Assembly: GCA_022801715.1 (NCBI GenBank)
Contig: JAAWSV010000011.1
Span: 1 to 62,028 of the forward strand
Reading direction: 5' to 3'
Origin: Oscillospiraceae bacterium
GTDB lineage: Bacteria > Bacillota > Clostridia > Oscillospirales > Oscillospiraceae
Length of the DNA: 62,028 nucleotides
Each line of letters opens with the position of its first letter. Within the stretch, counting starts at the first letter, position 1. The notes under the pieces were generated by a model. The model saw only the letters and a program-made list of their open reading frames with translations, had not been told where the DNA came from and did not search any database. The position numbers and the translations under genes are program-made. Below, piece after piece: positions 42,097-50,504 of the stretch.

Positions 42097-42117
42097 ATAT
42101 CCTACATTATAGGATAT
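42097..42117 (-). promoter_or_regulatory. rtcB -10 element inside an inverted repeat (possible operator)
   Basis: ATATCCTA (42097-42104), 5 nt, TAGGATAT (42110-42117) form a perfect 8-bp inverted repeat. On the minus strand TATAAT (42111-42106) lies inside it, 32 nt before the rtcB start. The -35 region is poor. A repressor or activator site is likely. Confidence 0.55.
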
Positions 42118-42225
42118 GTCAGAATCTGTTGTATTATTACAAATAGTATAGTTCTCCAGACCCCGCCAAATCTCTGGCCGGGCCCCTCAGCGCCGTCTGC
42201 TCCCCTGCTGCCTGTCCGGAGGCGC

Positions 42226-42260
42226 AAAAAAACGGACAGGGCGCGATACGCCTTGTCCGG
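42226..42260 (-). terminator. Terminator of the 40-residue protein gene
   Basis: On the minus strand CCGGACAAGGCG pairs with CGCCCTGTCCG (one G-U), followed by TTTTTTT. It lies 28 nt after the stop at 42288. Confidence 0.85.
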
Positions 42261-42287
42261 TAAATCCTCCTATAGCGACATAACAAA

Positions 42288-42410
42288 TCAGTCCATAGAC
42301 TGACATTGCAGTCCGCCGCAGGGGCACTTCTGCCGGAAATTGCGCATCACAAGCGCGCAGGCCAAAGCCTGCCGGGTATTCACTTCTCTGATCACCGGAT
42401 AACGCAACAT
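42288..42410 (-). CDS. 40-residue cysteine-rich protein, unrecognised
   Basis: This frame is too short for most gene callers but has a complete transcription unit. A consensus promoter lies at 42486-42458, AAGGAG is 6 nt before ATG 42410, and a strong terminator follows the TGA. The peptide starts MLRYPVIREVNTRQALACAL and ends with a cluster of cysteines in KCPCGGLQCQSMD (C18, C29, C31, C36). It could bind a metal, form disulfides or be a precursor of a modified peptide. No maturase or exporter gene is adjacent. It lies between rtcB and the divergent MarR operon. It does not match the SCIFF peptide pattern. No family is recognised. Confidence 0.65.
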   Translation of the reverse strand: MLRYPVIREVNTRQALACALVMRNFRQKCPCGGLQCQSMD

Positions 42411-42457
42411 GGCGGACTCCTTTCTGAGCCTATATGGGCTCCTGTTCTCAAGTCAGG

Positions 42458-42486
42458 AGTATACTATTCGTTATCTCATTTGTCAA
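42458..42486 (-). promoter_or_regulatory. Consensus promoter of the 40-residue protein gene
   Basis: On the minus strand TTGACA (42486-42481), a 17-nt spacer and TATACT (42463-42458). The leader between it and the start has a small GAGCC/GGCTC hairpin near 42425-42441. Confidence 0.8.
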
Positions 42487-42527
42487 TCCCTTTTCAAAAA
42501 ATTTTTTAGCTTTTTTCCACCAGAACG

Positions 42528-42581
42528 TTGACAATGCAACTTCTTTGGTGTATTCTGCAAAAGTTGAATTGACAACTTTTG
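42528..42581 (+). promoter_or_regulatory. Promoter and operator of the MarR-ADH-ALDH operon
   Basis: TTGACA (42528-42533), a 17-nt spacer and TATTCT (42551-42556). Directly downstream CAAAAGTTG (42558-42566), 6 nt, CAACTTTTG (42573-42581) form a perfect 9-bp inverted repeat over the expected start site, typical of MarR autorepression. Confidence 0.8.
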
Positions 42582-42615
42582 TCCGCATATGCTACATGGA
42601 GAGGAGTGTCTGCCC

Positions 42616-43071
42616 ATGTTGGAGCGGTTTGAGCGGTTCTCCCTGTCATTGTTCGAGTTGAGCCGATGCTGGCACAAGCTCGCCTCGGAGGAGATGAGCC
42701 GCCACGGTCTGCGCTCCTCCCACGCCACCTATCTCACCACGCTGCTGCGCTGTGAGGAGGGGATCACCGCGGTGGAGCTGGGGCGGCTGTGCAGCCGGGA
42801 TAAGTCCGACGTGTCCCGAATGATCGGAATTTTATCGGAAAAGGGCTTTGTCACCAAGGTGGAGGTGGATGGCAGTCTCTACCGGGGCCGCTGGAAGCTG
42901 ACGGAGACGGGACGGACAGCGGCGGAGCAGGTCTGCCATCGGGCCTCTCTGGCGGTGGAGATGGCCGGCGGGGATCTGACAGAGGCCCAACGGGCGGTGT
43001 TCTATGAGGCGCTGGCCTCTATCACCGCCAATCTGAAGGCGCTGAGTAAGGAGGGACTGCCCCATGAATAG
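42616..43071 (+). CDS. MarR-family transcriptional regulator
   Basis: The ATG at 42616 follows GAGAGGAG; the ATG at 42589 has no site. The 151-residue product has the MarR winged helix: THLTTLLRC-like helix (THYLTTLLRCEEGI region), VELGRLCSRDKSDVSRMIGI as recognition helices and KVEVDGSLYRGRWKLTETGR as the wing. It overlaps the ADH gene by 8 nt. The inverted repeat at its own promoter is the likely binding site, so it probably represses the operon until a phenolic, aldehyde or related ligand appears. Confidence 0.92.
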   Translation: MLERFERFSLSLFELSRCWHKLASEEMSRHGLRSSHATYLTTLLRCEEGITAVELGRLCSRDKSDVSRMIGILSEKGFVTKVEVDGSLYRGRWKLTETGRTAAEQVCHRASLAVEMAGGDLTEAQRAVFYEALASITANLKALSKEGLPHE

Positions 43072-44278
43072 TTTGATGCGGTTTGGATGCCGGACGGTTC
43101 AGCTGGCCTTCCGGCTGGCTATGCCCCTGCTGCCCTACCGGGAGCCGGAGCGTCTGGAGCACGTGGCGGACTTACCGGACCTGCTGGCCCGGGAGGGCAT
43201 CCCTTCGGTACTGCTGGTCACTGACCATCCCCTGCGCGAGGCCGGTGTCACAGCGCCCCTGGAGGCGCTCCTCCAAGAGCGGGGTGTCCGCTGTGCCGTC
43301 TATGACCGGACCAGAGCCAACCCCACTGTGCACAACGTGGAGGAGGCCTATGCCCTCTACTGCGCGGAGGACTGCTGTGCCCTGATCGCCTTCGGCGGCG
43401 GGTCCTCCATGGACTGCGCCAAGGCGGTGGGGGCCCGGGCGGCCTACCCCAAGCGCCAAGTCAACGACATGAAGGGCCTCCTCAGGGTGTGGCGCCGCCT
43501 GCCCCTGCTGATTGCCATCCCCACCACCGCCGGTACCGGCAGCGAGGTGACCATCACCGCCGTCATTACGGACAGCGAGCGGCGGCACAAGTACACCATG
43601 AACAACTTCACCATGATTCCCCGTTGCGCCGTGCTGGACCCGGCGGTAACCTGCTCGCTGCCCCCCGCCCTCACCGCCACCACCGGTATGGACGCCCTCA
43701 CCCATGCGGTGGAGGCCTATATTGGCAGCTCCACCACCAAGGAGACCCGGCGGCTGGCCCTAAAGGCCACAGCCTTAGTCTTTGAGAATATTCAGACCGC
43801 CTACACACACGGCGGCAATCTCACCGCCCGGCAAAATATGCTGATGGCTGCCCACATCGCCGGCATCGCCTTCTCCAAGTCCTATGTGGGCTACATACAC
43901 GCCGTGGCCCACTCCTTAGGCGGGCAGTACAACATCCCCCACGGTCTGGCCAACGCGGTACTGATGCCCTACGTGCTGGAGGCCTACGGCTCCTGTGTCC
44001 ACAAGAAGCTCTACCAGCTGGGGCTGGCCGCCGGTGTGGCGCTCCAATCCGACGATGAGAGGACCGGAGCGGAAAAGTTTATCGCCGCCATCCGGGAGCT
44101 GAACCGGAGGATGGGCATCCCCAATAAGCTCCCCGGCATCCAGAGGGCGGACATCCCCGCTATGGCCCGCCACGCCCACCGCGAGGCCAACCCCCTCTAT
44201 CCTGTACCCCGGCTGATGGACGCGCCGGCCTTGGAGAGATTCTACTACGATGTGATGGAGGAGGAGAAAGCGACATGA
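43064..44278 (+). CDS. Iron-containing alcohol dehydrogenase
   Basis: The 404-residue group III alcohol dehydrogenase has the NAD-binding FGGGSSMDCAKAV and PTTAGTGSEVT, and the iron ligands D (TTGMDALTHAVEAY) and three histidines (SLGGQYNIPHGLANAVLMP and the preceding YIHAVAHS). It interconverts alcohols and aldehydes or ketones in the cytosol. Its start overlaps the MarR gene and its stop overlaps the ALDH start by 4 nt (ATGA), so the three are translated together. With the ALDH it forms an alcohol-to-acid or acid-to-alcohol pair whose substrate is unknown. Confidence 0.95.
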   Translation: MNSLMRFGCRTVQLAFRLAMPLLPYREPERLEHVADLPDLLAREGIPSVLLVTDHPLREAGVTAPLEALLQERGVRCAVYDRTRANPTVHNVEEAYALYCAEDCCALIAFGGGSSMDCAKAVGARAAYPKRQVNDMKGLLRVWRRLPLLIAIPTTAGTGSEVTITAVITDSERRHKYTMNNFTMIPRCAVLDPAVTCSLPPALTATTGMDALTHAVEAYIGSSTTKETRRLALKATALVFENIQTAYTHGGNLTARQNMLMAAHIAGIAFSKSYVGYIHAVAHSLGGQYNIPHGLANAVLMPYVLEAYGSCVHKKLYQLGLAAGVALQSDDERTGAEKFIAAIRELNRRMGIPNKLPGIQRADIPAMARHAHREANPLYPVPRLMDAPALERFYYDVMEEEKAT

Positions 44279-45648
44279 CGATTGATCAGATCATAGAACA
44301 CCAGAGGGTCTTCTTCCGCAGCGGCGCCACCCTCCCCCTCCCCTTTCGCCAAGCGGCGCTGAAGCGGCTGTATCAGGCGGTAGAGCAGCACGAGGAGGAG
44401 ATCGCCGCCGCGCTGACCGCGGACTTAGGCAAGAGCGCCTTCGAGGGCTTCATGTGCGAGACAGGGCTGGTAAAGACGGAGATCAGCTACATGCGCAAGC
44501 ACCTGCGCCGTCTGTCCAGAGAGCGCACAGTCTGCACGCCCTTGGCCCAGTTCGCCTCCCGGAGCTTCACAGTGCCCTCCCCCTACGGGAATGTGCTGAT
44601 TATGAGTCCATGGAACTACCCCTTCCTCCTGACCATAGATCCTTTGGCTGACGCCATTGCCGCCGGCAACACCGCCGTGGTCAAGCCCAGCGCCTACTCC
44701 CCCGCCACCAGCGCCGTAATCGAAAAGCTGATCGGGCAGACCTTTGACCCGGCCCATGTGGCGGTGGTCTCCGGTGGGCGTCAGGAGAACAGCGCGCTGC
44801 TGGAACAGAGGTTTGACTTGGTGTTTTTCACCGGCAGTCAAGCGGTAGGACGGGAGGTACTGCGGCATACCGCCGAGACCCTGACGCCTGCTGTGCTGGA
44901 GCTGGGGGGCAAGAGTCCCTGCATCGTAGACGCCACTGCCGACCTGCCCTTGGCGGCCCGTAGGATCGTCTTTGGGAAATATCTCAACTGCGGTCAGACC
45001 TGCGTGGCCCCGGACTATGTGTTGTGCCAGCGAGAGATAAAGGATGCCCTGATAGCGGAGCTGAAGCGGCAGATCACCGCCCAATACGGCCCTAAGCCGC
45101 TGGAAAACCCAGACTACGGCCGAATTGTGAACCAAAAGCACTTCGAGCGTCTGCTGGGCCTGCTGGACAGCGAAAAAGCTGTCATCGGCGGCCAGTACAG
45201 CCGGGAGACGCTGCAAATCGCCCCTACCGTGCTGGACGGCGTCACCGCCGGCGATCCCGTGATGGGGCAGGAGATTTTCGGGCCCATTCTGCCCATTCTC
45301 ACCTTTGAGAGCTATGACGCGCTCTACACCGGTCTTGCCCCGGAGCCCAAGCCGTTGGCACTGTACCTGTTCTCACGGGACAAAACGCGCATCCAAGAGG
45401 CCCTGCGCCGTCTGTCCTTCGGCGGCGGCTGCGTCAACGATGTGGTGATCCACTTGGCCACCAGTGAGATGGGCTTCGGCGGCATGGGCGAGAGCGGCAT
45501 GGGAGCCTACCATGGTCAGGCCGGGTTCGAGGCTTTCTCCCACCGCAAAAGCATCGTGGACAAAAAGCTCTGGATTGATTTGCCTATGCGGTATCAGCCC
45601 TATCAAAAGAGTCTGTATGGAAAGCTGCTGCGGCTGTTTCTGCGGTGA
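44275..45648 (+). CDS. Aldehyde dehydrogenase family protein
   Basis: The 457-residue product is an ALDH3-type enzyme. It has MSPWNYPFLLTIDPLADAI, the catalytic Glu in LELGGKSPCIVDA and the catalytic Cys in YLNCGQTCVAPDY, and ends in a short hydrophobic segment (LLRLFLR) as in membrane-associated ALDH3 members. It oxidises aldehydes to acids with NAD(P)+. It is the last gene of the MarR operon and is closed by a terminator. The ALDH3 type favours fatty or aromatic aldehydes, so a detoxification role is likely, but this is inferred. Confidence 0.94.
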   Translation: MTIDQIIEHQRVFFRSGATLPLPFRQAALKRLYQAVEQHEEEIAAALTADLGKSAFEGFMCETGLVKTEISYMRKHLRRLSRERTVCTPLAQFASRSFTVPSPYGNVLIMSPWNYPFLLTIDPLADAIAAGNTAVVKPSAYSPATSAVIEKLIGQTFDPAHVAVVSGGRQENSALLEQRFDLVFFTGSQAVGREVLRHTAETLTPAVLELGGKSPCIVDATADLPLAARRIVFGKYLNCGQTCVAPDYVLCQREIKDALIAELKRQITAQYGPKPLENPDYGRIVNQKHFERLLGLLDSEKAVIGGQYSRETLQIAPTVLDGVTAGDPVMGQEIFGPILPILTFESYDALYTGLAPEPKPLALYLFSRDKTRIQEALRRLSFGGGCVNDVVIHLATSEMGFGGMGESGMGAYHGQAGFEAFSHRKSIVDKKLWIDLPMRYQPYQKSLYGKLLRLFLR

Positions 45649-45680
45649 GCGCCAAGCGTTCCCCACTTTCAGGATGCAAA

Positions 45681-45712
45681 AAGCGAGAGGCGTTTGCCTC
45701 TCGCTTTTTTGT
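45681..45712 (+). terminator. Terminator of the MarR-ADH-ALDH operon
   Basis: AAGCGAGAGGC (45681-45691) pairs with GCCTCTCGCTT (45696-45706), followed by TTTTG. A-rich DNA before it permits use from the convergent anti-sigma gene too. Confidence 0.9.
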
Positions 45713-45723
45713 ATCGACAGCGA

Positions 45724-46917
45724 TCAATCCTTCGCATCATCAATGACCATGCTGATGCCGTCCTTCGTCTCCTGGTACTGGACGTCGGCGGGGATCACGT
45801 CGGGGTTGGTGCCCACGAACACGGTCTGGCTGCCGTCCTCGGCGGTGACCATAGCGGCGATGAGGGAGCCGGCCTTCAACCCGGCCAGGTTCTCCTCCAT
45901 CTCCCCCACGGTGATCGCAAAGCTGGCTTGGGAGAGGACGCCGTCCTCCACTTGGGCACGCAGGCGCTCCGTCTCCTCGGCTATATAGGCCTCGTACTCC
46001 TCCGGGGTGAGCTGCTTCCACTCGCCGGAGGCGGTGGAGAAGGAGTAGCTGGCGCTGTCGCCGCCCTCACCGAAGGTGTAGCTGCCCACGTTGTCTTCAG
46101 GCTCGGTACGCTCATTGGACCAGAAATTCAGCTCGGTGGACTCCACAAAGGCGTCGGCGGCAGCATCATCGGCCAAGCTCTTGTCCAAGGGCAGAACAAA
46201 CAAGGCCTGCACACCGTCAAAATCCTCGGCAAAGGCAATGGAGCCGTCCTCCGCCACTTGGAATATGGCGTTGTTGGGAGCGCTGCCCTCATAGAAGGCG
46301 AAGTACACCGTGTGATTGGCAAAAATACTCAGATCCGCCGTGTCCAGCAGGTAGTAGAGGACGCCGTCCTGAACAAAGTTGGTGGCAAAGGCGCCGAGAG
46401 TCCAGTTGTTTACCGCCTGAGGGGAGTAGCCCCCCACCAGCGGGGTGGCGGTGTACTCGGTGATGCCCAGCTCCTCCTTGTCGATGCTCTGGCCGTCAGT
46501 GCGGCGGACCATGAGAACGGCATAGGTGTGGCTGGTATCCACATTGGCCTCCCAAGAGGTAAGGCCAGCTCCGGAGACCAGACCGGCCAAGGTCACATCG
46601 TAGTCGCCGGTTTGAACGGTCTCATCCAAAAGGATGGCCTTTTCGCTCTGGAACGCCTCAGCCAGCAGGGGCTGATCGTAGTGATCCGCCACGTCGGCGG
46701 GGGAGAGAAAATACAGCGCCGCGGACACCGACAGGGCCAGGGCAGCCACCACGGCAGCGGTGATGGCGAGCTTGCGCAGGGAGTGGAATTTCATGGTGGT
46801 ATTCTCCTTTTCAGCTTCTCGGGTCCGCTGGCGCAGCAGCTGCATGGTCCGCTCCTCAAAGTCTGCGGAAAAGGAGAGCTGGTCGATGGCCTCACGATAG
46901 GTCTTCTTGTTGAGCAT
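45724..46917 (-). CDS. Membrane-anchored anti-sigma factor (DUF4179-like)
   Basis: The 397-residue product has a short cytosolic N-terminal part (residues 1-47, with LSFSADFEERTMQLLRQ), one membrane segment (LAITAAVVAALALSVSAALY) and a large extracytoplasmic domain of about 330 residues. This layout is that of anti-sigma factors paired with ECF sigma factors in Clostridia. AAGGAGG precedes the start, which overlaps the sigma stop (TAATG). The external domain probably senses an envelope signal; release of the N-terminal part would free the sigma factor. The external domain itself has no motif I recognise. Confidence 0.82.
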   Translation of the reverse strand: MLNKKTYREAIDQLSFSADFEERTMQLLRQRTREAEKENTTMKFHSLRKLAITAAVVAALALSVSAALYFLSPADVADHYDQPLLAEAFQSEKAILLDETVQTGDYDVTLAGLVSGAGLTSWEANVDTSHTYAVLMVRRTDGQSIDKEELGITEYTATPLVGGYSPQAVNNWTLGAFATNFVQDGVLYYLLDTADLSIFANHTVYFAFYEGSAPNNAIFQVAEDGSIAFAEDFDGVQALFVLPLDKSLADDAAADAFVESTELNFWSNERTEPEDNVGSYTFGEGGDSASYSFSTASGEWKQLTPEEYEAYIAEETERLRAQVEDGVLSQASFAITVGEMEENLAGLKAGSLIAAMVTAEDGSQTVFVGTNPDVIPADVQYQETKDGISMVIDDAKD

Positions 46918-47408
46918 TACGCTTCCTCCTTCAGCATCTGCCGCAGCCGGTCCCGGCCGCGGCTCAGGCGTGTGCCCACCGTGGCGGCGGGCAGCCTCAG
47001 CAGCTTGGCGATCTCCTTGATGGAGTAGCCCTCATAATAGTGCAGGTGAATCACCGCGCTGTAGTTCTCCGGCAGGGCGCGCACGGCGGAGAGGAGATCA
47101 CTCTCCGTCTGGGGGGCGGCCTCGTTTTCCAGGGCGGCCTCCTCGATGGGCAGGGCGGCGCGGCCCGCCTGACGGCGTATGTCGCTGGCGCGGTGGAGGG
47201 TGGTGCGGATCAGCCACGCCTTCTCGTGTTCGGCGTCCCGAAACGAGGGGCGGCAGGACACCAAGCGCAGGAAGGTCTCCTGCACGGCGTCCTCCGCGTC
47301 GGCGGCGGCAGTGAGGCGGGTACTGGCCAGCTTGAGCAGCATGGCGCTGTACTGCCTCACAATACGGCTGATGGTTTCATCGGTACCGGGTAAAACCAAG
47401 TTCCTCAC
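46917..47408 (-). CDS. ECF-type RNA polymerase sigma factor
   Basis: The 163-residue product has sigma region 2 (AEDAVQETFLRLV, then EKAWLIRTTLHRA) and region 4 (ALPENYSAVIHLHYYEGYSI, KEIAKLLRLPAATVGTRLSR). The frame starts at GTG 47408, very close to AAGGGA; a TTG three codons later has better spacing, so the exact start is uncertain. It is coupled by overlap to the anti-sigma gene. Such factors usually transcribe their own operon. A possible -10 (CGTGTTA) lies about 25 nt upstream, but I see no clear consensus. Confidence 0.92.
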   Translation of the reverse strand: MRNLVLPGTDETISRIVRQYSAMLLKLASTRLTAAADAEDAVQETFLRLVSCRPSFRDAEHEKAWLIRTTLHRASDIRRQAGRAALPIEEAALENEAAPQTESDLLSAVRALPENYSAVIHLHYYEGYSIKEIAKLLRLPAATVGTRLSRGRDRLRQMLKEEA

Positions 47409-47505
47409 TTCCCTTCACTACTAACACGACTGAGAGAGGGCAGATTTTTCAGAGGGAGGAAAATTTTTTTGAGCGGCGGCGGAACCTCGACGCTTCACAA
47501 AAAGC

Positions 47506-47535
47506 CGGCAGCCTGCTTTCCAACAGACTGCCGGT
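47506..47535 (-). terminator. Terminator of the bactofilin gene
   Basis: CCGGCAG (47535-47529 on the minus strand) pairs with CTGCCGG (47512-47506), followed by CTTTTTG. Confidence 0.75.
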
Positions 47536-47552
47536 TATCATCCGGGAACCGA

Positions 47553-48068
47553 TTAGGCTTCATCCTCCAGATCTAAGGACAGGGAGGCAAAGGGATCGTC
47601 CTCCACAGCGGAGGAGGGTTTCTTGGTTTCAATGGGGCGGCTGAGCATGGCGCTGCGCCCGTCGAGACGACCGCCATCCTCGATCAGCAGGGCGGCCGGG
47701 GCGATGTCGCCCTCGATATGGCCGGTGTGTTCCAGACGCAGGTGGTTATTGGCGGTAATATTGCCTACCACATGACCGGCGATGCGCACAGTGTCCGCCT
47801 CAATGGGGCCGTGGACCTTGCCAGTGGTGGTGACAAAGACGGAGCCTTGGACAAGAATCTCGCCCTCGATATTGCCCTCGATCTGTACAGAACCCTCCCC
47901 CTGCAACACGCCGGAGATCGTCACGCCCTTGGCAATGACGGTATTATTCTGGGGGGCGGGCAGGCTGGCCACTTCGTCAAAGAACTCGTTGAAGCCGTCA
48001 TCCTTCTGCGCGGTGGGGGTGATAGGCTCGTCCTGAGCCGGTTTTGTCGGAGAACTGAAAAGACCCAT
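47553..48068 (-). CDS. Bactofilin (polymer-forming cytoskeletal protein)
   Basis: The start at 48068 (MGLFSSPTK) follows AAGGGAG; the longer frame to 48155 lacks a site. The 171-residue product has a flexible N-terminus and a right-handed beta-helix of short repeats (GVLQGEGSVQIEGNIEGEIL, GKVHGPIEADTVRIAGHVVG, GHIEGDIAPAALLIEDGGRL). Bactofilins form nucleotide-free filaments that organise cell shape or envelope enzymes. No LytM-type peptidase, a frequent partner, is adjacent. It lies downstream of htpG, with a 206-nt gap holding a copy of a dispersed repeat. Confidence 0.93.
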   Translation of the reverse strand: MGLFSSPTKPAQDEPITPTAQKDDGFNEFFDEVASLPAPQNNTVIAKGVTISGVLQGEGSVQIEGNIEGEILVQGSVFVTTTGKVHGPIEADTVRIAGHVVGNITANNHLRLEHTGHIEGDIAPAALLIEDGGRLDGRSAMLSRPIETKKPSSAVEDDPFASLSLDLEDEA

Positions 48069-48274
48069 GGTATTGCTCCCTTCTCGAATAAATTCGGCGG
48101 CACTCTGCCGGTATTCCTTCTCTGGTATTGTAACACAGGTCGGGCGACAAATCAAGAGCGGAGAGTTCGGACAGAAACACGAAGCGAGAAATTGGGGTGC
48201 TGCTTTCCCATCTGCGCCCAGCCCCGCCGGACACCTTCATTTCCAACTCCTCATTCCTAATTTGAATTTGACCG

Positions 48275-50182
48275 CTATTTCATCAGCCCGCACACCAAAT
48301 CCGCATATCCCGCCGGGTCCTCCAAGGGCAGATCGGCAATCAGCAGCGCCTGACAGTAGAGGAGCTCCGCATACTTCGCCGCCAGCTCCCGGTCCTCCGC
48401 CACCGCACGCTTGAGGGCGTTGAAGGCCGGGGCCTCGCTGTTGAGCTCCAAAACACGCTGGGCGGTCATGCCGGGCATGGTCTCGCCGCCGTTGCGCTTG
48501 AAGTATTTTTCCATCTCCAAGCTCACCGGACCGTCGGCAGTCATGCACACCGCGTGGGACTTGAGAATCCGGGAGATGCGGGCGTCAGCGATCTTATCGC
48601 CCAAGGTTTCCTTCAGGAAGGACAGCACGTCCCTGTTCTCCTCCGTCTGCTCCTCGGCGGCCTTCTTCTCCTCCTCCGTCTCAGGGAGGGCATCCTCATC
48701 GTTGATGGATTTCAGCTTCTTCCCCTCATACTCGCCGATGGTCTGGACGCAGAACTCATCCACGTCCTCGGTGAGGTAGAGAATCTCGTAACCCTTGTCG
48801 AGAATTCGCTCCGCTTGGGGCAGCTTGGAGAGCTTATTCGCGTCCTCGCCCACGGCGTAGTAGATGAACTCCTGCTCCTCCTGCATCCGCTCCTTGTACT
48901 GGGCCAAGCTGGTGGGTTCGTCACCGTGGGAGGTGGGGAAGATGACCAAATCCATCAGCATGTCCTTATGGACACCGTAGTCGGAGACCAGACCGTACTT
49001 GATATTTCGGCCAAAGGCTGTCCAGAACTGGCGGTACTTCTCCGTGTCGTCCTTCTGGAGGCGGGAGAGCTCCGCCTTGATCTTCTTCTCCAAGTTGGAG
49101 GAGATCACCTTTAATTGCCGGGTGTGCTGTAAGAGTTCACGGGAGATGTTCAGGCTCACATCCGGGGTATCCACCACGCCCTTGACGAAGCGGAAGTGCT
49201 CCGGCAGCAGGTCCGCGCACTTATCCATGATCAGAACACCAGAGGAGTAGAGCTGTAAGCCCTTCTCATACTCCCGGGTGTAGAAATCGTAGGGGGTACG
49301 GCCGGGGATGAACAGCAGGGCCTTGTAGCTCACTGTGCCCTCCGCGTCCACGCTCACTGTGGCCAAGGGGGCCTCATAGTCGCTGAACTTGTCCTGATAG
49401 AACTGGGTATACTCCTCCTCGGTGACATCCTTCTTCTTCCGCTGCCACAGCGGCACCATGGAGTTGAGGGTGGTGGACTCGATGACCGTCTCCCACTCGG
49501 GCTTATAGTCCTCGCCGGCGTCCTCCGGTCTCTCCTTCATCCGCTCCTGCTCCAAGTCCATGATGATAGGGTAGCGGATATAGTCACTGTACTTCTTCAC
49601 CAGCCGCTGGATGCGGCGCTGGTCCAGATACTGTCCAAACTGCTCCTCCTCACCGTCCTTCTTGATATGGAGAATGATGTCGGTACCCACGGTGTCCTTC
49701 TCCGTCTCCTCGATGGTGTACCCGTCGGCGCCGGAGGACTCCCAGCGGTAGGCGGTGTCACTGCCGTAGGCCTTGGTGATCACGGTAACTTGGTCGGCCA
49801 CCATAAAGGCGGAGTAAAACCCCACACCGAACTGGCCGATGATGTCCGTGTCCCCGGCCTCCTCCATCTCCTGCTTGAACTGGAGGGAGCCGCTGCGGGC
49901 GATGACACCCAAGTTGCTCTCCAGCTCCTCCTTGGTCATGCCGACGCCGTTGTCCCGGACGGTGAGTGTCCGCGCCTCCTTGTCAATCACAAGGTCGATA
50001 CGGAAATCCGAGCGGTTCAGGCCCACGCCATCGTCGGTGAGGGCCTTGTAGGCCAGCTTGTCCACCGCGTCGGAGGCGTTGGACAGCAGCTCCCGGAGGA
50101 AGATCTCCTTGTGGGTGTAGATGGAGTTGATCATCAGGTCGAGGATGCGCTTGGATTCCGTCTTGAATTGCTTCTTTGCCAT
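48275..50182 (-). CDS. htpG: Molecular chaperone HtpG (Hsp90)
   Basis: The 635-residue product has the GHKL ATPase N-domain (EIFLRELLSNASDAVDKL, then DNGVGMTKEEL, and IGQFGVGFYSAFMVAD), the middle domain (VDTPDVSLNISRELLQ) and the C-terminal dimerisation domain. It folds and remodels client proteins in the cytosol using ATP. GGGAGG lies upstream of the ATG. The promoter overlaps a CIRCE element, so repression by HrcA and induction by heat or misfolded protein are expected. In Bacillus subtilis htpG is not under CIRCE control, so this arrangement is notable. Confidence 0.97.
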   Translation of the reverse strand: MAKKQFKTESKRILDLMINSIYTHKEIFLRELLSNASDAVDKLAYKALTDDGVGLNRSDFRIDLVIDKEARTLTVRDNGVGMTKEELESNLGVIARSGSLQFKQEMEEAGDTDIIGQFGVGFYSAFMVADQVTVITKAYGSDTAYRWESSGADGYTIEETEKDTVGTDIILHIKKDGEEEQFGQYLDQRRIQRLVKKYSDYIRYPIIMDLEQERMKERPEDAGEDYKPEWETVIESTTLNSMVPLWQRKKKDVTEEEYTQFYQDKFSDYEAPLATVSVDAEGTVSYKALLFIPGRTPYDFYTREYEKGLQLYSSGVLIMDKCADLLPEHFRFVKGVVDTPDVSLNISRELLQHTRQLKVISSNLEKKIKAELSRLQKDDTEKYRQFWTAFGRNIKYGLVSDYGVHKDMLMDLVIFPTSHGDEPTSLAQYKERMQEEQEFIYYAVGEDANKLSKLPQAERILDKGYEILYLTEDVDEFCVQTIGEYEGKKLKSINDEDALPETEEEKKAAEEQTEENRDVLSFLKETLGDKIADARISRILKSHAVCMTADGPVSLEMEKYFKRNGGETMPGMTAQRVLELNSEAPAFNALKRAVAEDRELAAKYAELLYCQALLIADLPLEDPAGYADLVCGLMK

Positions 50183-50271
50183 AGCTTGTTGGGCCTCCCT
50201 GTGTATATTAAGATTTATTAGTAAACGGAAGAATTTTGGTTAGATAAGAGAGTGGAGATCATTCTCCGCTG

Positions 50272-50330
50272 TTAGCACTCTCTTTTTTCGAGTGCTAACT
50301 CATGATAACGCCGCTGGAGAAAAATTGCAA
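50272..50330 (-). promoter_or_regulatory. htpG promoter with CIRCE element (HrcA operator)
   Basis: TTAGCACTC (50272-50280), 9 nt, GAGTGCTAA (50290-50298) is an exact CIRCE. On the minus strand TTGCAA (50330-50325), a 17-nt spacer and TATCAT (50307-50302) lie immediately upstream of it. Confidence 0.95.
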
Positions 50331-50504
50331 GGGGTTTACAGAAATGTTACAATTTGGAGACAAAGCAAAAAATGTGCTGCTCGGCTGTGACAAAGAGGGA
50401 GCGGGAGGTGTACTATGGGTGAAAGCTTTCAGCCCTTGGTTCCAGCGCCCTCTCTCCGCTGGAGCGGACGGGATTGTAGAAGAATGGAAAAGGAGCGAAC
50501 CGCC

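Noticed and set aside
42288-42410. Cysteine-rich peptide considered as a SCIFF-type ranthipeptide precursor.
   Set aside because: The cysteine spacing does not match SCIFF, and no radical SAM maturase is adjacent.
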